NCBI GenBank assembly: GCA_017624955.1
Contig: JAGAMA010000013.1
Span: 1-58,342, forward strand
DNA from: Alistipes sp.
GTDB taxonomy: Bacteria > Bacteroidota > Bacteroidia > Bacteroidales > Rikenellaceae
DNA: 58,342 nucleotides
Direction of reading: 5' to 3'
Shown here: positions 8,149-18,018 of the stretch, one piece after another
How the letters are laid out: every line of letters starts with the position of its first letter
Position numbering within the stretch: position 1 is the stretch's first letter
The notes under the pieces: model-generated
Seen by the model: only the letters and a program-made list of their open reading frames with translations
The model's database searches: none
What the model was told of the DNA's origin: nothing
Translations under genes and position numbers: made by a program

Positions 8149-9150
8149 ATGAAAAAACTTGCAATCGGTATCGATATCGGCGGTATCAACACCGCATTCG
8201 GTATGGTAGATGAGCAAGGCGACGTATACGCCGAATCGGTCATCTCGACCCGCAAATACCCCCTTTTAGAAGATTACCCCACCTATGTCAGCGACCTCTG
8301 CAATGCCCTGCGCACGATGATCAAGAGCATCTCGTTCGAGCATGAGCTGGTCGGCATCGGCATCGGCGCTCCCAATGCCAACATCTACTCGGGCATGATC
8401 GAGCAGCCCGCCAACCTTTGGAAGTTCAGCGAGGAGGAGCAGAACCGCGACGAGAAGCGTCGTTTCTTCCCCCTGGCCGACGATATCTCGAAGGCCTTCG
8501 GTGGCGTGAAGGTACTCATCACGAACGATGCCAACGCCGCCACGATCGGCGAGATGGTTTACGGCAACGCCAAGGGGATGAAGGATTTCATCATGATCAC
8601 CCTCGGCACGGGCCTCGGCTCGGGCTTTGTGGCCAACGGGCAGATGATCTACGGCCACGACGGCTTTGCCGGCGAGTTCGGCCACATCATCGTGGAGCGT
8701 GACGGCCGCGTATGCGGTTGCGGTCGCAAGGGCTGTCTGGAGACCTACGTTTCGGCTACGGGTATCAAGCGCACGGCCTTCGAACTGATGGCCACAATGC
8801 CCGATCGCAGCAAGCTGCGTGAGATTCCCTTTGCCGACTTCGATGCCTCGATGATCTCGGCAGCCGCCGAGGAGGGCGACCCGATTGCCAAGGAGTGTTT
8901 CCGACTGACGGGTGAGCGCCTGGGGCGCGCCCTGGCCGATGCCGCCACGGTAACTTCGCCCGAGGCGATCTTCCTCTTCGGAGGTCTGGCCAAGGCCGGC
9001 AAGCTGCTCTTCGAGCCTACGCAGTGGTACATGGAGGAGAACATGATGTTCGCATACAAGAACAAAATCAAGCTTCTGCCGAGCGGTATCCAGGGCAAGA
9101 ATGCAGCCATCTTGGGCGCATCGGCGCTGATTTGGCAGGCTCAGGCTTAA
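8149..9150 (+). CDS. ROK family glucokinase-like sugar kinase
   Basis: Predicted to phosphorylate glucose or a related hexose with ATP in the cytoplasm. The 333-residue sequence has the ATP-binding loop GIDIGGINTAFGMVD at the N-terminus, the phosphate motif LGTGLGSGFVANG, and the ROK zinc site CGCGRKGCLE after the GHI histidine. The C-terminal FGGLAKAG motif completes the fold. ROK repressors carry an N-terminal HTH; this protein has none, so it is an enzyme. It is first in a run with uppP, truB and perhaps queA. Confidence 0.92.
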   Translation: MKKLAIGIDIGGINTAFGMVDEQGDVYAESVISTRKYPLLEDYPTYVSDLCNALRTMIKSISFEHELVGIGIGAPNANIYSGMIEQPANLWKFSEEEQNRDEKRRFFPLADDISKAFGGVKVLITNDANAATIGEMVYGNAKGMKDFIMITLGTGLGSGFVANGQMIYGHDGFAGEFGHIIVERDGRVCGCGRKGCLETYVSATGIKRTAFELMATMPDRSKLREIPFADFDASMISAAAEEGDPIAKECFRLTGERLGRALADAATVTSPEAIFLFGGLAKAGKLLFEPTQWYMEENMMFAYKNKIKLLPSGIQGKNAAILGASALIWQAQA

Positions 9151-9165
9151 ACCCCGTCACACGCT

Positions 9166-9948
9166 ATGGATACCATACAAGCCATCCTGCTCGGTATCGT
9201 GCAGGGTATTACCGAATTTTTACCCGTGTCGTCGAGCGGTCACCTGCAGATTGCCAAAGAGCTGCTGGGCGTGGAGATTGACAACAACATCACCTTCGAC
9301 GTGACGTTGCACGCCGCCACGGTATGCAGCACGATCGTTGTCCTGTGGCGTGAGCTGTGGAAGCTCCTCAAAGGGTGCTTCTCGACCCGCTTTAACGAGG
9401 AGCAGGCCTATGTTTTGAAGGTCATCGTTTCGATGATTCCGGCCGGTATCATCGGCGTACTCTTTGCCGATGAGATCGAGGCGCTCTTCTCGTCGCTGTG
9501 GTTCGTGGGGCTGATGCTCCTCCTGACGGCTGCGCTGCTGAGCTTTGCCTACTACGCCAAGCCGCGCCAGAAGAGCGAAATCTCCTACCGCGATGCCTTT
9601 CTGATCGGTGTGGCACAGGCTGCCGCCACGATGCCCGGCCTCTCGCGTTCGGGCTCGACAATCGCCACGGGTCTTTTGCTCGGCAACGAAAAGAGCTCGG
9701 TCGCCAACTTCTCGTTCATCATGGTCATCCCGGTCATCCTGGGCAAGATGCTCCTGGATATCCTTTCGGGCGAAATGGCCTCGATGAGCGTTCCGACCGA
9801 GGCCCTTGTAAGCGGCTTCCTGGCCGCCTTCATCTCGGGTGCCCTGGCCTGCAAATTCATGATCGAGATTGTCAAGCGCGGCAAGCTCATCTGGTTTGCC
9901 GTCTACTGCCTCGCAGCCGGTCTTATCTGTCTGATTGGAACAATTTAA
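9166..9948 (+). CDS. uppP: undecaprenyl-diphosphatase (BacA/UppP)
   Basis: A membrane enzyme that dephosphorylates undecaprenyl diphosphate to recycle the carrier lipid for peptidoglycan and other cell-surface glycans. The 260-residue protein carries both family signatures: GITEFLPVSSSGHLQI near residue 15-30 and PGLSRSGSTIATGLLLG in the middle, which form the facing active-site loops. About eight hydrophobic segments are visible. It starts 15 bp after the ROK kinase and ends 4 bp before truB. Confidence 0.96.
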   Translation: MDTIQAILLGIVQGITEFLPVSSSGHLQIAKELLGVEIDNNITFDVTLHAATVCSTIVVLWRELWKLLKGCFSTRFNEEQAYVLKVIVSMIPAGIIGVLFADEIEALFSSLWFVGLMLLLTAALLSFAYYAKPRQKSEISYRDAFLIGVAQAAATMPGLSRSGSTIATGLLLGNEKSSVANFSFIMVIPVILGKMLLDILSGEMASMSVPTEALVSGFLAAFISGALACKFMIEIVKRGKLIWFAVYCLAAGLICLIGTI

Positions 9949-9952
9949 CGCC

Positions 9953-10669
9953 ATGGCTGACACGCAAGATTTGCGCGGACTGAACTTCGAAGAGGGCTAC
10001 ATCGCCGTCATCGACAAGCCCCTCTATTGGACCTCGGCCGATGTGGTGCGCAAGATTAAATACGCCCTGCGCCGTTGCGGCTACCGCAAGATCAAGGTGG
10101 GCCATGCCGGTACGCTCGATCCGTTAGCTACGGGTGTGCTGCTGGTCTGCATCGGTCGCGCCACGAAACTCGTCGATCAACTCCAAGCCGAGGAGAAGGA
10201 GTATGTGACCGAGCTGAAGTTCGGAGCCACTACGCCGAGCTACGACTGCGAACATACGATCGACCACACCTACCCCTGGCGACACATCACGCCGGAGGCA
10301 CTCGAAAAGGCCCTCGCTTCTCTTTCGGGTGAGCGACTGCAATCGCCCCCGCTCTACTCGGCCAAGAAGGTCGAGGGGTTGCGCGCCTACGAGATAGCCC
10401 GTGCAGGCGAGACGGTCGAGCTGAAGCTGTCGCTCATTAACATCTACGAGATGCAGATCGAGCAGTGCGAGCTGCCGTCGCTGACCCTCCGTGTCCGATG
10501 CAGCCGTGGCACCTACATCCGTTCGCTGGCCCACGAAATCGGCTGTGCCGTAGGGAGTGGAGCACACCTCAAAACGCTGCGCAGAACCCGAAGTGGCGGC
10601 TTTACGGCCGAAAATGGCTGGAATTTGGAGGATTTTTTAGAAAAACTGAAAGAATTTGAAACAAAATAG
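9953..10669 (+). CDS. truB: tRNA pseudouridine-55 synthase
   Basis: Makes pseudouridine 55 in the T-loop of tRNAs. The motif GHAGTLDPLATGVLLV contains the catalytic aspartate, and AVIDKPLYWTS is the TruB motif I. I chose the ATG at 9953, four bases after the uppP stop; a longer start at 9935 would overlap uppP. The product is about 238 residues, with no PUA domain, which is normal for Bacteroidota. Confidence 0.95.
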   Translation: MADTQDLRGLNFEEGYIAVIDKPLYWTSADVVRKIKYALRRCGYRKIKVGHAGTLDPLATGVLLVCIGRATKLVDQLQAEEKEYVTELKFGATTPSYDCEHTIDHTYPWRHITPEALEKALASLSGERLQSPPLYSAKKVEGLRAYEIARAGETVELKLSLINIYEMQIEQCELPSLTLRVRCSRGTYIRSLAHEIGCAVGSGAHLKTLRRTRSGGFTAENGWNLEDFLEKLKEFETK

Positions 10670-10722
10670 TCGTTTTTGCGTATTGTATTAGATTGTTTTA
10701 ACCCCAAAAGCACAGATTACTT

Positions 10723-11769
10723 ATGAAACTTTCGCAATACGGATACGACTTTACGCCCGAGATGGCGCAATATCCGACCATCAACCGTGACGATTCGCGG
10801 CTGATGGTCGTTCATCGTTCTACGGGTGAGATCGAGCACCGCATCTTCAAGGATATCCTGGAGTACTTCGACGAGCAGGACCTCTTCGTCTTCAACGACA
10901 CGAAGGTATTTCCGGCCCGCTTGTACGGTAACAAGGAGAAGACCGGCGCCGAGATCGAGATCTTCCTGCTCCGCGAGCTGAACCGCGAACTGCGTCTGTG
11001 GGACGTGCTGGTTGATCCGGCCCGCAAGATCCGCATCGGCAACAAACTCTATTTCGGCGACGACGATCTGTTGGTGGCCGAGGTAATCGACAACACCACT
11101 TCGCGCGGCCGCACGCTGCGCTTCCTCTTCGATGGTTCGTACGAGGAGTTCAAGGAGGCACTTTTTGCCCTGGGCGAGACCCCGCTGCCGCGCTGGGTAC
11201 GCGAGAAGGTGGAGCCCGAGGATGCCGAGCGCTACCAGACCATCTTCGCCGCGAAGGAGGGTGCCGTAGCCGCTCCGACGGCCGGCATGCACTTCTCGAA
11301 GCACCTGCTGAAGCGCATGGAGATCAAGGGTGTAGATAGCGCCTTCCTCACGCTGCATGTCGGTCTGGGCAACTTCCGCACGGTCGATGTCGAGGACCTC
11401 TCGAAGCACAAGATGGACTCCGAGCAGTACTTCGTTTCGGCGGAGACGGCCGAGGCCGTAAACCGCGCCAAGCGCGAGGGTCGCAAGATCCTGTCGGTCG
11501 GTACGACCGTCATGCGCACGCTCGAAACGGTCACCTCGACCGGTGGTCAGATCAAGGCCGACGAGGGTTGGACCAACAAATTCATCTTCGCACCCCACGA
11601 CTTCTCGGTGGCCGATGCCATGGTATCAAACTTCCACCTCCCCTACTCGACGCAGCTGATGATGGTGGCCGCGTTCGGTGGTTACGACCTGGTGATGAAG
11701 GCCTACGAGGTGGCCCACAACGAGGGTTACCGCTTCGGCACCTACGGTGATGCGATGCTGATTTTGTAA
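10723..11769 (+). CDS. queA: tRNA preQ1(34) S-adenosylmethionine ribosyltransferase-isomerase
   Basis: Transfers and isomerises the ribosyl group of S-adenosylmethionine onto preQ1 in tRNA to give epoxyqueuosine. The 348-residue protein is full length and holds the family segments [21 protein letters not shown] and [10 protein letters not shown]. The gene is 53 bp downstream of truB, so tRNA modification genes are grouped here. Confidence 0.95.
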   Translation: MKLSQYGYDFTPEMAQYPTINRDDSRLMVVHRSTGEIEHRIFKDILEYFDEQDLFVFNDTKVFPARLYGNKEKTGAEIEIFLLRELNRELRLWDVLVDPARKIRIGNKLYFGDDDLLVAEVIDNTTSRGRTLRFLFDGSYEEFKEALFALGETPLPRWVREKVEPEDAERYQTIFAAKEGAVAAPTAGMHFSKHLLKRMEIKGVDSAFLTLHVGLGNFRTVDVEDLSKHKMDSEQYFVSAETAEAVNRAKREGRKILSVGTTVMRTLETVTSTGGQIKADEGWTNKFIFAPHDFSVADAMVSNFHLPYSTQLMMVAAFGGYDLVMKAYEVAHNEGYRFGTYGDAMLIL

Positions 11770-11850
11770 AAAGCACCCAAAAAGCGCCACGAAGCTCCTT
11801 TTTTGCCCCTTTCGAGCGGCAAAAAGAGGGCAAAATTCGGAAAAATTCAC

Positions 11851-11858
11851 TATCTTTG
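11851..11858 (+). promoter_or_regulatory. -7 box (TATCTTTG) before GT5-like gene
   Basis: Exact TAnnTTTG match 20 bp before the ATG at 11879; no -33 TTTG at the ideal spacing. Confidence 0.6.
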
Positions 11859-11878
11859 CACATGTAAAACCAGCAAAT

Positions 11879-12688
11879 ATGGCCAACAAGATTCTGTATA
11901 TGTGTCAGGAGATTACTCCCTATCTGCCCGAGACGGAGTGCTCCACGCTTTGCCGCCAGCTGACCCAGGCGATGCAGGAGCGCGGTAACGAGATCCGCTC
12001 CTTCATGCCGCGTTACGGCTGTATCAACGAGCGCCGCCACCAGCTGCACGAGGTGATTCGCCTGTCGGGCATGAACCTCATCATCGACGACAACGACCAC
12101 CAGCTGATTATCAAGGTCGCCTCGATCCCTTCGGCCCGCGTACAGATCTACTTTATCGACAACGACGACTACTTTGCCCGCAAGGCAGCCCTGGTAAATC
12201 CCGAGACGGGTGAGGGCTTTGCGGATAACGACGAGCGCGCCATCTTCTTCGCACGCGGTGTGTTGGAGACGGTCAAGAAGCTGCGCTGGGCACCTACGGT
12301 GGTGCACTGCCACGGCTGGCTCACGGCAGTAGGCCCGGTCTATCTGAAGCGTGTCTTCTCGGACGACCCGATCTTCCGCGATGTAAAGGTCGTTGTCTCG
12401 CTCTACGGTGACGAGCTCCCCGGCAAACTCGACCCCGCATTTGCCGCCAAGATCGCCAGCGAGGGCGTTTCGGACAAAAATCTGGAAATTTTGAAGGATC
12501 CTTCATACGAAAATCTCTGCCGCTTCGTTCTTGATTATGCCGATGGCGTAGTGCTTGCTTCGGACAAGATCTCGGACGAGGTGCTGAAGATCGTCCGCGA
12601 GAGCGGGAAACCGACCCTGGAGTACCAGTCGCCCGAGGCAGCAGACTTTTTCGATAACTACAACAGATTCTATGATGAAATTCAATAA
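11879..12688 (+). CDS. stand-alone GT5 (glycogen/starch synthase) N-terminal domain protein
   Basis: The 269-residue sequence resembles only the N-terminal Rossmann domain of ADP-glucose-dependent glycogen synthases: ILYMCQEITPYLPETECSTL, PRYGCINERRHQL and VVHCHGWLTAVGPVYLK. The C-terminal half that binds the nucleotide sugar is absent, so synthase activity is doubtful. Such half-length proteins beside a DUF4270 gene recur in Bacteroidota, which points to a conserved role rather than recent decay. Its 3' end overlaps the DUF4270 gene by 17 bp, so the two are translationally linked. Confidence 0.8.
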   Translation: MANKILYMCQEITPYLPETECSTLCRQLTQAMQERGNEIRSFMPRYGCINERRHQLHEVIRLSGMNLIIDDNDHQLIIKVASIPSARVQIYFIDNDDYFARKAALVNPETGEGFADNDERAIFFARGVLETVKKLRWAPTVVHCHGWLTAVGPVYLKRVFSDDPIFRDVKVVVSLYGDELPGKLDPAFAAKIASEGVSDKNLEILKDPSYENLCRFVLDYADGVVLASDKISDEVLKIVRESGKPTLEYQSPEAADFFDNYNRFYDEIQ

Positions 12689-14273
12689 ATATCGTCGGGC
12701 TCTCCTCACCCCGAGTATCGTACTGGCCGTCTTTGCCGCTTTGGCGCTGACGGCCTGCGATGTCATGGTGGATGAGACGCTCGGCTCGAACCTCGTGCCC
12801 GATAACCAGCAGATGAAGGCCGGTTACCTGGCAATCGACAACCTCAACCCGCGTCGCTATGTCGAGACGCGCCTCTACCAGACCGACTCGATCGTCAGCT
12901 CGAACCTCTCGTATGGTTACCTCGGTTCGATGAAGGATGAGCGCATGGGTCGCCGTGAGGCCGCCTTCCTGACGCAGTACACGAACTACTACACGGTCGA
13001 TTCGGGTTATTTCGGCTACCTGCCGATCTTCGACTCGGCGCTGCTGATGCTCGCCATCGATCAGTGGGATGGCGACACGACCATCGTGCAGCAGTTCGGC
13101 ATCTTCGAGGTCACCTCGAACGACTACCTCAACGAGAGCGAGGATACGACCTTCTACCTGCGCTTCGACCCCGAGGCACAGGGCGTGGTGGACGAGGAGC
13201 CGCTCTTTACCTTTGAGTTGGGTGGCGACAAGGGCCCCGCAACGACCGCCGTCACGCTGACCCCGACCGAGACGGGTCTGCAGTTCATGGATCGACTCTT
13301 CCTCAAGGAGGGTAAGTACAAGGGCGACTATTCGGTCTACAGCCCCGACAGCACGAAGCAGTGGCTCGAGGAGTTCAAGGGTCTCTACATCAAGTCGATG
13401 GCCGAGCCCGAGGGCGAGGGTGCCGTTTACGCTACGAAGCTCGATGAGTCGGCTCTCTCGATCTATGGCCGTAACCGCCGCAAGGAGGACCCCTCGCTGA
13501 TCCAGGATACGGTCGGCATGGTCTTCTACTTCATCGATGCCTACAAGCTCAATTCGAATGTCTCGATCAACCACATCAAGCACGACTACACCCAAGGTTC
13601 GATGAACCTCGACGTAGCGGCCGTGAACGAGCAGCAGGAGGTGCGCGCCGAAAGTTCGGAGCTCATCATCGAGGGTATGGGCGGTGTCGTTTCGGAGCTG
13701 AAGTTTACGCAGTCGTTCTTCGATCGCCTGGAGCAGATTCTCAAGGAGGAGTACGCCGCCTCGAAGAAGGAGTTCACGACCTTTGCCTTCTCGCAGGCGA
13801 TGATCTACTTCTACCTCCCGTCGAGTATCTACGACTACCTCTCGATCTCGCCTTCGATGGGCGAGCAGTACGATCAGCTGATCAAGGAGATGGACGAGTC
13901 GCAGAGCCGCTTGGGCCTCTACACCGATTATAAGAAGCTCACCGGCATCTCGGATTATGCCTACGCCTACGAGGAGAACTCGGCACTGGACTACGACGGC
14001 TACATCAACCGCAGCCACGGACGCTACGCGATGAACATCACGGGCTTCATGCAGCAGCTTTGGAACTCCTATCGTCGGGAGTGCGAGGCCGCCAAGGAGG
14101 AGGGTCGGGCCGTCGATCTGGACAAGGTGAAGGGTCGCACGATCTACCTCGGTCCGGAGGCTTACAGCCTATACACGCTCTCGTATAGTTTCGTCCAGGG
14201 AGCGAACAACGATGCGGAGGAGGAGCTCACGGCTCCGATCCGATTCGAGTTCACCTACAACATGATCCGATAA
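12672..14273 (+). CDS. DUF4270 lipoprotein
   Basis: A 533-residue predicted lipoprotein: charged start, a long hydrophobic stretch and a lipobox ending LALTAC at about residue 29. The rest is soluble and beta-rich with many aromatic and charged residues; sequences such as GSNLVPDNQ after the cysteine fit the Bacteroidota DUF4270 family, whose function is unknown. A second ATG at 12675 may be the actual start. The overlap with the GT5-like gene suggests the two proteins work together at or across the envelope. Confidence 0.82.
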   Translation: MMKFNKYRRALLTPSIVLAVFAALALTACDVMVDETLGSNLVPDNQQMKAGYLAIDNLNPRRYVETRLYQTDSIVSSNLSYGYLGSMKDERMGRREAAFLTQYTNYYTVDSGYFGYLPIFDSALLMLAIDQWDGDTTIVQQFGIFEVTSNDYLNESEDTTFYLRFDPEAQGVVDEEPLFTFELGGDKGPATTAVTLTPTETGLQFMDRLFLKEGKYKGDYSVYSPDSTKQWLEEFKGLYIKSMAEPEGEGAVYATKLDESALSIYGRNRRKEDPSLIQDTVGMVFYFIDAYKLNSNVSINHIKHDYTQGSMNLDVAAVNEQQEVRAESSELIIEGMGGVVSELKFTQSFFDRLEQILKEEYAASKKEFTTFAFSQAMIYFYLPSSIYDYLSISPSMGEQYDQLIKEMDESQSRLGLYTDYKKLTGISDYAYAYEENSALDYDGYINRSHGRYAMNITGFMQQLWNSYRRECEAAKEEGRAVDLDKVKGRTIYLGPEAYSLYTLSYSFVQGANNDAEEELTAPIRFEFTYNMIR

Positions 14274-14298
14274 GGGTCTGAAAAACAAGCCAAAGGCG

Positions 14299-14324
14299 AA
14301 ACCTGAGTCCCGGACTTGGGTTTT
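14299..14324 (+). terminator. hairpin terminator after DUF4270 gene
   Basis: AAACCTGAGTCC pairs with GGACTTGGGTTT (12 bp with two G-T pairs) across a 1-nt spacer, followed by a T-run. It lies 25 bp after the stop codon and before topA. Confidence 0.65.
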
Positions 14325-14384
14325 CGTGTTTTAATAACTCGCCGCCCCATAGGGGAGGCCCTAAGAGAAGATACACAGTCTGTT

Positions 14385-16688
14385 ATGCAGGAAAATTTAG
14401 TTATTGTCGAGTCACCGGCCAAGGCCAAAACGATCGAGAAATTTCTGGGTGGAGATTTCATGGTGCGATCCAGTTTCGGCCACATCCGCGACCTGGCCAA
14501 GAAGGGGTTGGGTATCGAGGTAGAGTCGGGCTTTGCCCCCGTCTATGAGATCCCGACCGACAAGCGCAAGGTGGTCAGCGAACTCTCGAAGCTGGCAAAG
14601 GATCGCACGGTTTGGTTGGCTTCCGATGAAGACCGCGAAGGAGAGGCCATCGCATGGCACCTGACCGAAGTGTTGGGTCTCCCGATCGACAAGACGAAGC
14701 GCATCGTCTTCCACGAAATCACGAAGAAGGCCATCCTGGAGGCTATCGAGCAGCCCCGCACGGTGAATATGGATCTGGTCAATGCCCAGCAGGCTCGCCG
14801 CGTGTTGGACCGTCTGGTGGGCTTTGAGCTCTCGCCCGTGCTTTGGAAGAAGGTTCGTCCGTCACTCTCGGCCGGCCGCGTGCAGTCGGTGGCCGTACGC
14901 CTGATTGTGGAGCGTGAGCGCGAGATCATCGCCTTCCACTCGACCCCCTATTTCCGCGTCGTAGCGCAGTTCTTCGCCCAGAACGACCCCGAGAAGAGTC
15001 TCTTCCGCGCCGAGCTGACGAAGCGTTTCGATACGGCCGAGGAGGCCGAGGCCTTCCTGCGTTCGTGCAAGGGGGCCTCGTTCCGCGTCGTAAAGAGCGA
15101 GGAGAAGCCCGCACAGCGCTTCCCCGCCCCTCCCTTCACGACCTCCACGCTGCAGCAGGAGGCCGGCCGCAAGCTCGGCATGAGTGTTTCGCAGACGATG
15201 TCCGTGGCGCAGCACCTCTACGAGCAGGGTCTTATTACCTACATGCGTACCGACTCGGTGAATCTGGCCGTGCAGGCCTTGGCGCAGTGCAAGGAGGAGG
15301 TCACGAAGCTCTTTGGCGAGGAGTACCACCGCTGGTTCAACTATAAGACCAAGAGCAAGGGTGCTCAGGAGGCGCACGAGGCGATTCGTCCGTCGTACAT
15401 CAACCGTCAAACGATTGACGGCACGACGGCCGAGAAGCGTCTCTACGACCTGATCTGGAAGCGCACCGTAGCTTCGCAGATGGTACCTGCCGAGCTGGAT
15501 CGCACGACCATCACGATCGAGATCGACGGCTCGGAGTATCAGTTTGTCGCCCAGGGTGAGGTGATCCGCTTCGACGGCTTCCTGAAGCTCTACTCGGAAT
15601 CTACGGACGAGGAGCAGGCTGCCGAGCAGGGTGAGGGCCTGCTGCCCAAGCTCACGGCGGGCGATCCGCTCACGGCCAAGCAGATCACGGCCACGGAGCG
15701 TTTCACAATGGCTCCCGCGCGCTACAACGAGGCATCGCTCGTCAAGCGCATGGAGGAGCTCGGCATCGGTCGTCCTTCGACCTACGCCCCGACCATCACG
15801 ACGATCATCAACCGCGGCTATGTCGAGAAGCAGAACCGCGAGGGCCACAAGCGCAGCTATCAGCAATTTACCCTTTCGGGCAACAAGCTCACCTCGAAGC
15901 AGATGAGCGAGAGTGTCGGCAAGGAGCGCAACCGCCTCTCGCCGACCGATATCGGCATGCTGGTCAATGACTACCTCGAGACGCAGTTCGGTCCCATCCT
16001 GGATTACAACTTCACGGCCTCGGTCGAGAAGGAGTTCGACCGCGTAGCCGAGGGTGAGATCACCTGGTCGAAGATGATTGACGACTTCTATGGCCCCTTC
16101 CACAAGATGGTCGATGAGGCCATCGGCACGCAGACCGACCGCACGAGCCAGGTGCGTGAGCTGGGTGTAGATCCCGCGACGGGTCACATCGTACGCGCCC
16201 GCATCGGTCGCTACGGCCCGATGGTCGAGATCGAAAGTGGCGAGGAGGGCAAGAACCGCTTTGCCTCGCTCAAGAAGGGTCAGCTCATCGAGTCGATCAC
16301 GCTCGAGGAGGCCCTCGAGCTCTTTGCCCTGCCGCGCACGGTGGGTGAGCTGGATGGCGAGGAGCTGGTCGTAGGTATCGGCCGCTTCGGTGCCTACATC
16401 CGCCACGGCAAGTCGTTCACCTCGCTGCAGAAGGGCGACGATCCCTACACGGTAAGCTACGAGCGTTGCGTGGAGCTGGTCAAGGCCAAGGAGGCTTCGG
16501 CAGCCGCCTCGCGTACGCCGCTGCGCACCTTCGAGGAGGAGAAGGATCTGCTCATCAAGCAGGGTCCCTATGGTGCCTACATCGCCTACAAAGGGAAGAA
16601 CTACCGCCTGCCGAAGGGCGCGAAGGTCGAGGAGCTGACACATGAGCAGTGCCTCGATATCATTGCCAAATCAAAGAAAAGATCATAA
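14385..16688 (+). CDS. topA: DNA topoisomerase I (type IA)
   Basis: Relaxes negatively supercoiled DNA through a transient 5' phosphotyrosine. The start is set at 14385 (MQENLVIVESPAKAKT) because that is where the Toprim domain begins; the frame is open 69 bp further upstream but without homology. DEDREGEAIAWHL is the Toprim acidic motif, and the catalytic tyrosine is Y286 in ITYMRTDS. The 767-residue protein ends in three TOPO_C-type repeats (GRYGPMVE, GRFGAYIRHG, GPYGAYIAYKG) and lacks the four-cysteine zinc fingers of the E. coli enzyme. Confidence 0.96.
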   Translation: MQENLVIVESPAKAKTIEKFLGGDFMVRSSFGHIRDLAKKGLGIEVESGFAPVYEIPTDKRKVVSELSKLAKDRTVWLASDEDREGEAIAWHLTEVLGLPIDKTKRIVFHEITKKAILEAIEQPRTVNMDLVNAQQARRVLDRLVGFELSPVLWKKVRPSLSAGRVQSVAVRLIVEREREIIAFHSTPYFRVVAQFFAQNDPEKSLFRAELTKRFDTAEEAEAFLRSCKGASFRVVKSEEKPAQRFPAPPFTTSTLQQEAGRKLGMSVSQTMSVAQHLYEQGLITYMRTDSVNLAVQALAQCKEEVTKLFGEEYHRWFNYKTKSKGAQEAHEAIRPSYINRQTIDGTTAEKRLYDLIWKRTVASQMVPAELDRTTITIEIDGSEYQFVAQGEVIRFDGFLKLYSESTDEEQAAEQGEGLLPKLTAGDPLTAKQITATERFTMAPARYNEASLVKRMEELGIGRPSTYAPTITTIINRGYVEKQNREGHKRSYQQFTLSGNKLTSKQMSESVGKERNRLSPTDIGMLVNDYLETQFGPILDYNFTASVEKEFDRVAEGEITWSKMIDDFYGPFHKMVDEAIGTQTDRTSQVRELGVDPATGHIVRARIGRYGPMVEIESGEEGKNRFASLKKGQLIESITLEEALELFALPRTVGELDGEELVVGIGRFGAYIRHGKSFTSLQKGDDPYTVSYERCVELVKAKEASAAASRTPLRTFEEEKDLLIKQGPYGAYIAYKGKNYRLPKGAKVEELTHEQCLDIIAKSKKRS

Positions 16689-16708
16689 ACCTTAAAACCC
16701 AATTAGCT

Positions 16709-17911
16709 ATGAAGAAGATGCTTACTCTGCTCGTTGCGCTGTGCGGCACAATGGCTGCATGGGCACAAGCTCCCGAGGCGAAGGCTGCGGAGGGCTACCA
16801 GTTCACCGATGTCAAGGTGATCGAGACGACGCCTGTCAAGAATCAGAACCGCAGTGGTACCTGCTGGTGCTACTCGACGATGACCTTCCTCGAGGCCGAG
16901 ATTCTGCGTGCCGGTGGTGAGGCTGTACACCTGTCGGAGATGTTCGCCGTGCGCCACGCCTATATGAAGAAGGCCGAGATGTATGTACGCATGCACGGCC
17001 ACCTAAACTTTGCCGAGGGTGGTGCTGCCCACGACGTTACGGAGGTCATCAAGGAGTACGGTATCGTACCCAACGAGGTATATACGGGTATGAACTACGG
17101 CACGGAGTTGGCCGATTTCCACGAGATTACCCCCGTCATGACGGCCTACCTGGATGCTGTGATCAAGGCCGGTGACACCTCGCGCCGTCCCCTGACGACC
17201 GCTTGGAAGCGCGGTTTCAACGCCATCCTGGATGAGTACTTCGGCGAGCTGCCCGAGACCTTCGTATGGAAGGGCAAGGAGTACACCCCGAAGTCGTTTG
17301 CCGAGTCGCTGCCGATCGATATGGACGACTATATCGACCTGAGCTCGTTCACGCACCACCCCTTCTACGAGCAGTTCGTGCTGGAGGTTCCCGACAACTG
17401 GATGTGGGGCCAGGTATATAACCTGCCGATGGAGGAGATGATGCGCGTGGTTGATCACGCCCTGGAGAATGGCTACACGCTGGCCTGGGGTACGGATGTA
17501 AGCGAGAAGGGCTTCAGCCGCACGAAGGCTATCGGTGTGATTCCCGAGACCGATCCCAAGTCGATGAGCGGCACGGAGGCTGAGCGCTGGGGCTCGCTGA
17601 CGGCCAAGGAGCGTGAGGCTGCCCTCTACTCGTTCGAGAAGCCGACGAAGGAGCGCGAGATCACGCAGGAGATGCGCCAGGAGGCTTTCGACAACTACGA
17701 GACGACCGACGACCACGGCATGGTTATCGTGGGTACGGCCAAGGATCAGAACGGCACGATCTATTATAAGGTGCAGAACTCGTGGGATACGGTAAAGCCG
17801 TATGACGGTTTCTGGTACTTCTCGAAGCCCTTCGTGGCCTACAAGACCACCGACCTGATGGTCAATAAGAAGGCGCTGCCGAAGGATATCGCCAAGAAGC
17901 TCGGCCTGTAA
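16709..17911 (+). CDS. secreted C1-family cysteine peptidase (bleomycin hydrolase-like)
   Basis: A papain-fold peptidase of the C1B (PepC/bleomycin hydrolase) branch. The start at 16709 gives a signal peptide MKKMLTLLVALCGTMAAWAQ. The catalytic residues are C52 (QNRSGTCWCYST), H336 (DDHGMVIVG) and N357 (VQNSWD). Classical PepC is cytosolic, so the signal peptide puts this 400-residue protein in the periplasm or outside, as in other Bacteroidota homologues. It starts 20 bp after topA and ends before a strong bidirectional terminator. Confidence 0.92.
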   Translation: MKKMLTLLVALCGTMAAWAQAPEAKAAEGYQFTDVKVIETTPVKNQNRSGTCWCYSTMTFLEAEILRAGGEAVHLSEMFAVRHAYMKKAEMYVRMHGHLNFAEGGAAHDVTEVIKEYGIVPNEVYTGMNYGTELADFHEITPVMTAYLDAVIKAGDTSRRPLTTAWKRGFNAILDEYFGELPETFVWKGKEYTPKSFAESLPIDMDDYIDLSSFTHHPFYEQFVLEVPDNWMWGQVYNLPMEEMMRVVDHALENGYTLAWGTDVSEKGFSRTKAIGVIPETDPKSMSGTEAERWGSLTAKEREAALYSFEKPTKEREITQEMRQEAFDNYETTDDHGMVIVGTAKDQNGTIYYKVQNSWDTVKPYDGFWYFSKPFVAYKTTDLMVNKKALPKDIAKKLGL

Positions 17912-17926
17912 AAGCAGACCAACAAC

Positions 17927-17960
17927 AAAAAAGAGCGACCCGTTTGGGTCGCTCTTTTTT
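17927..17960. terminator. bidirectional terminator
   Basis: A perfect 15-bp stem (AAAAAAGAGCGACCC and its complement) with loop GTTT. It serves the C1 peptidase on the plus strand and the phosphopantetheinyl transferase on the minus strand. Confidence 0.93.
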
Positions 17961-17962
17961 AT

Positions 17963-17980
17963 GGTAATGATGCCAAAAGC
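17963..17980 (-). repeat. 18-bp sequence shared with 123-140
   Basis: GGTAATGATGCCAAAAGC is the exact reverse complement of 123-140. Both copies sit next to heptamer or decamer arrays in intergenic DNA. Confidence 0.55.
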
Positions 17981-17983
17981 ACG

Positions 17984-18018
17984 AAAAACTCTCAACTTTC
18001 AACTTTTAACTTTCAACT
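17984..18018. repeat. heptanucleotide array (TTCAACT type)
   Basis: Five 7-bp units (AAAAACT, CTCAACT, TTCAACT, TTTAACT, TTCAACT). The array ends exactly at the stop codon of the phosphopantetheinyl transferase gene. Confidence 0.75.

Noticed and set aside
14862-16643. 593-codon minus-strand frame
   Set aside because: Antisense shadow of topA, with low-complexity leucine- and arginine-rich translation.
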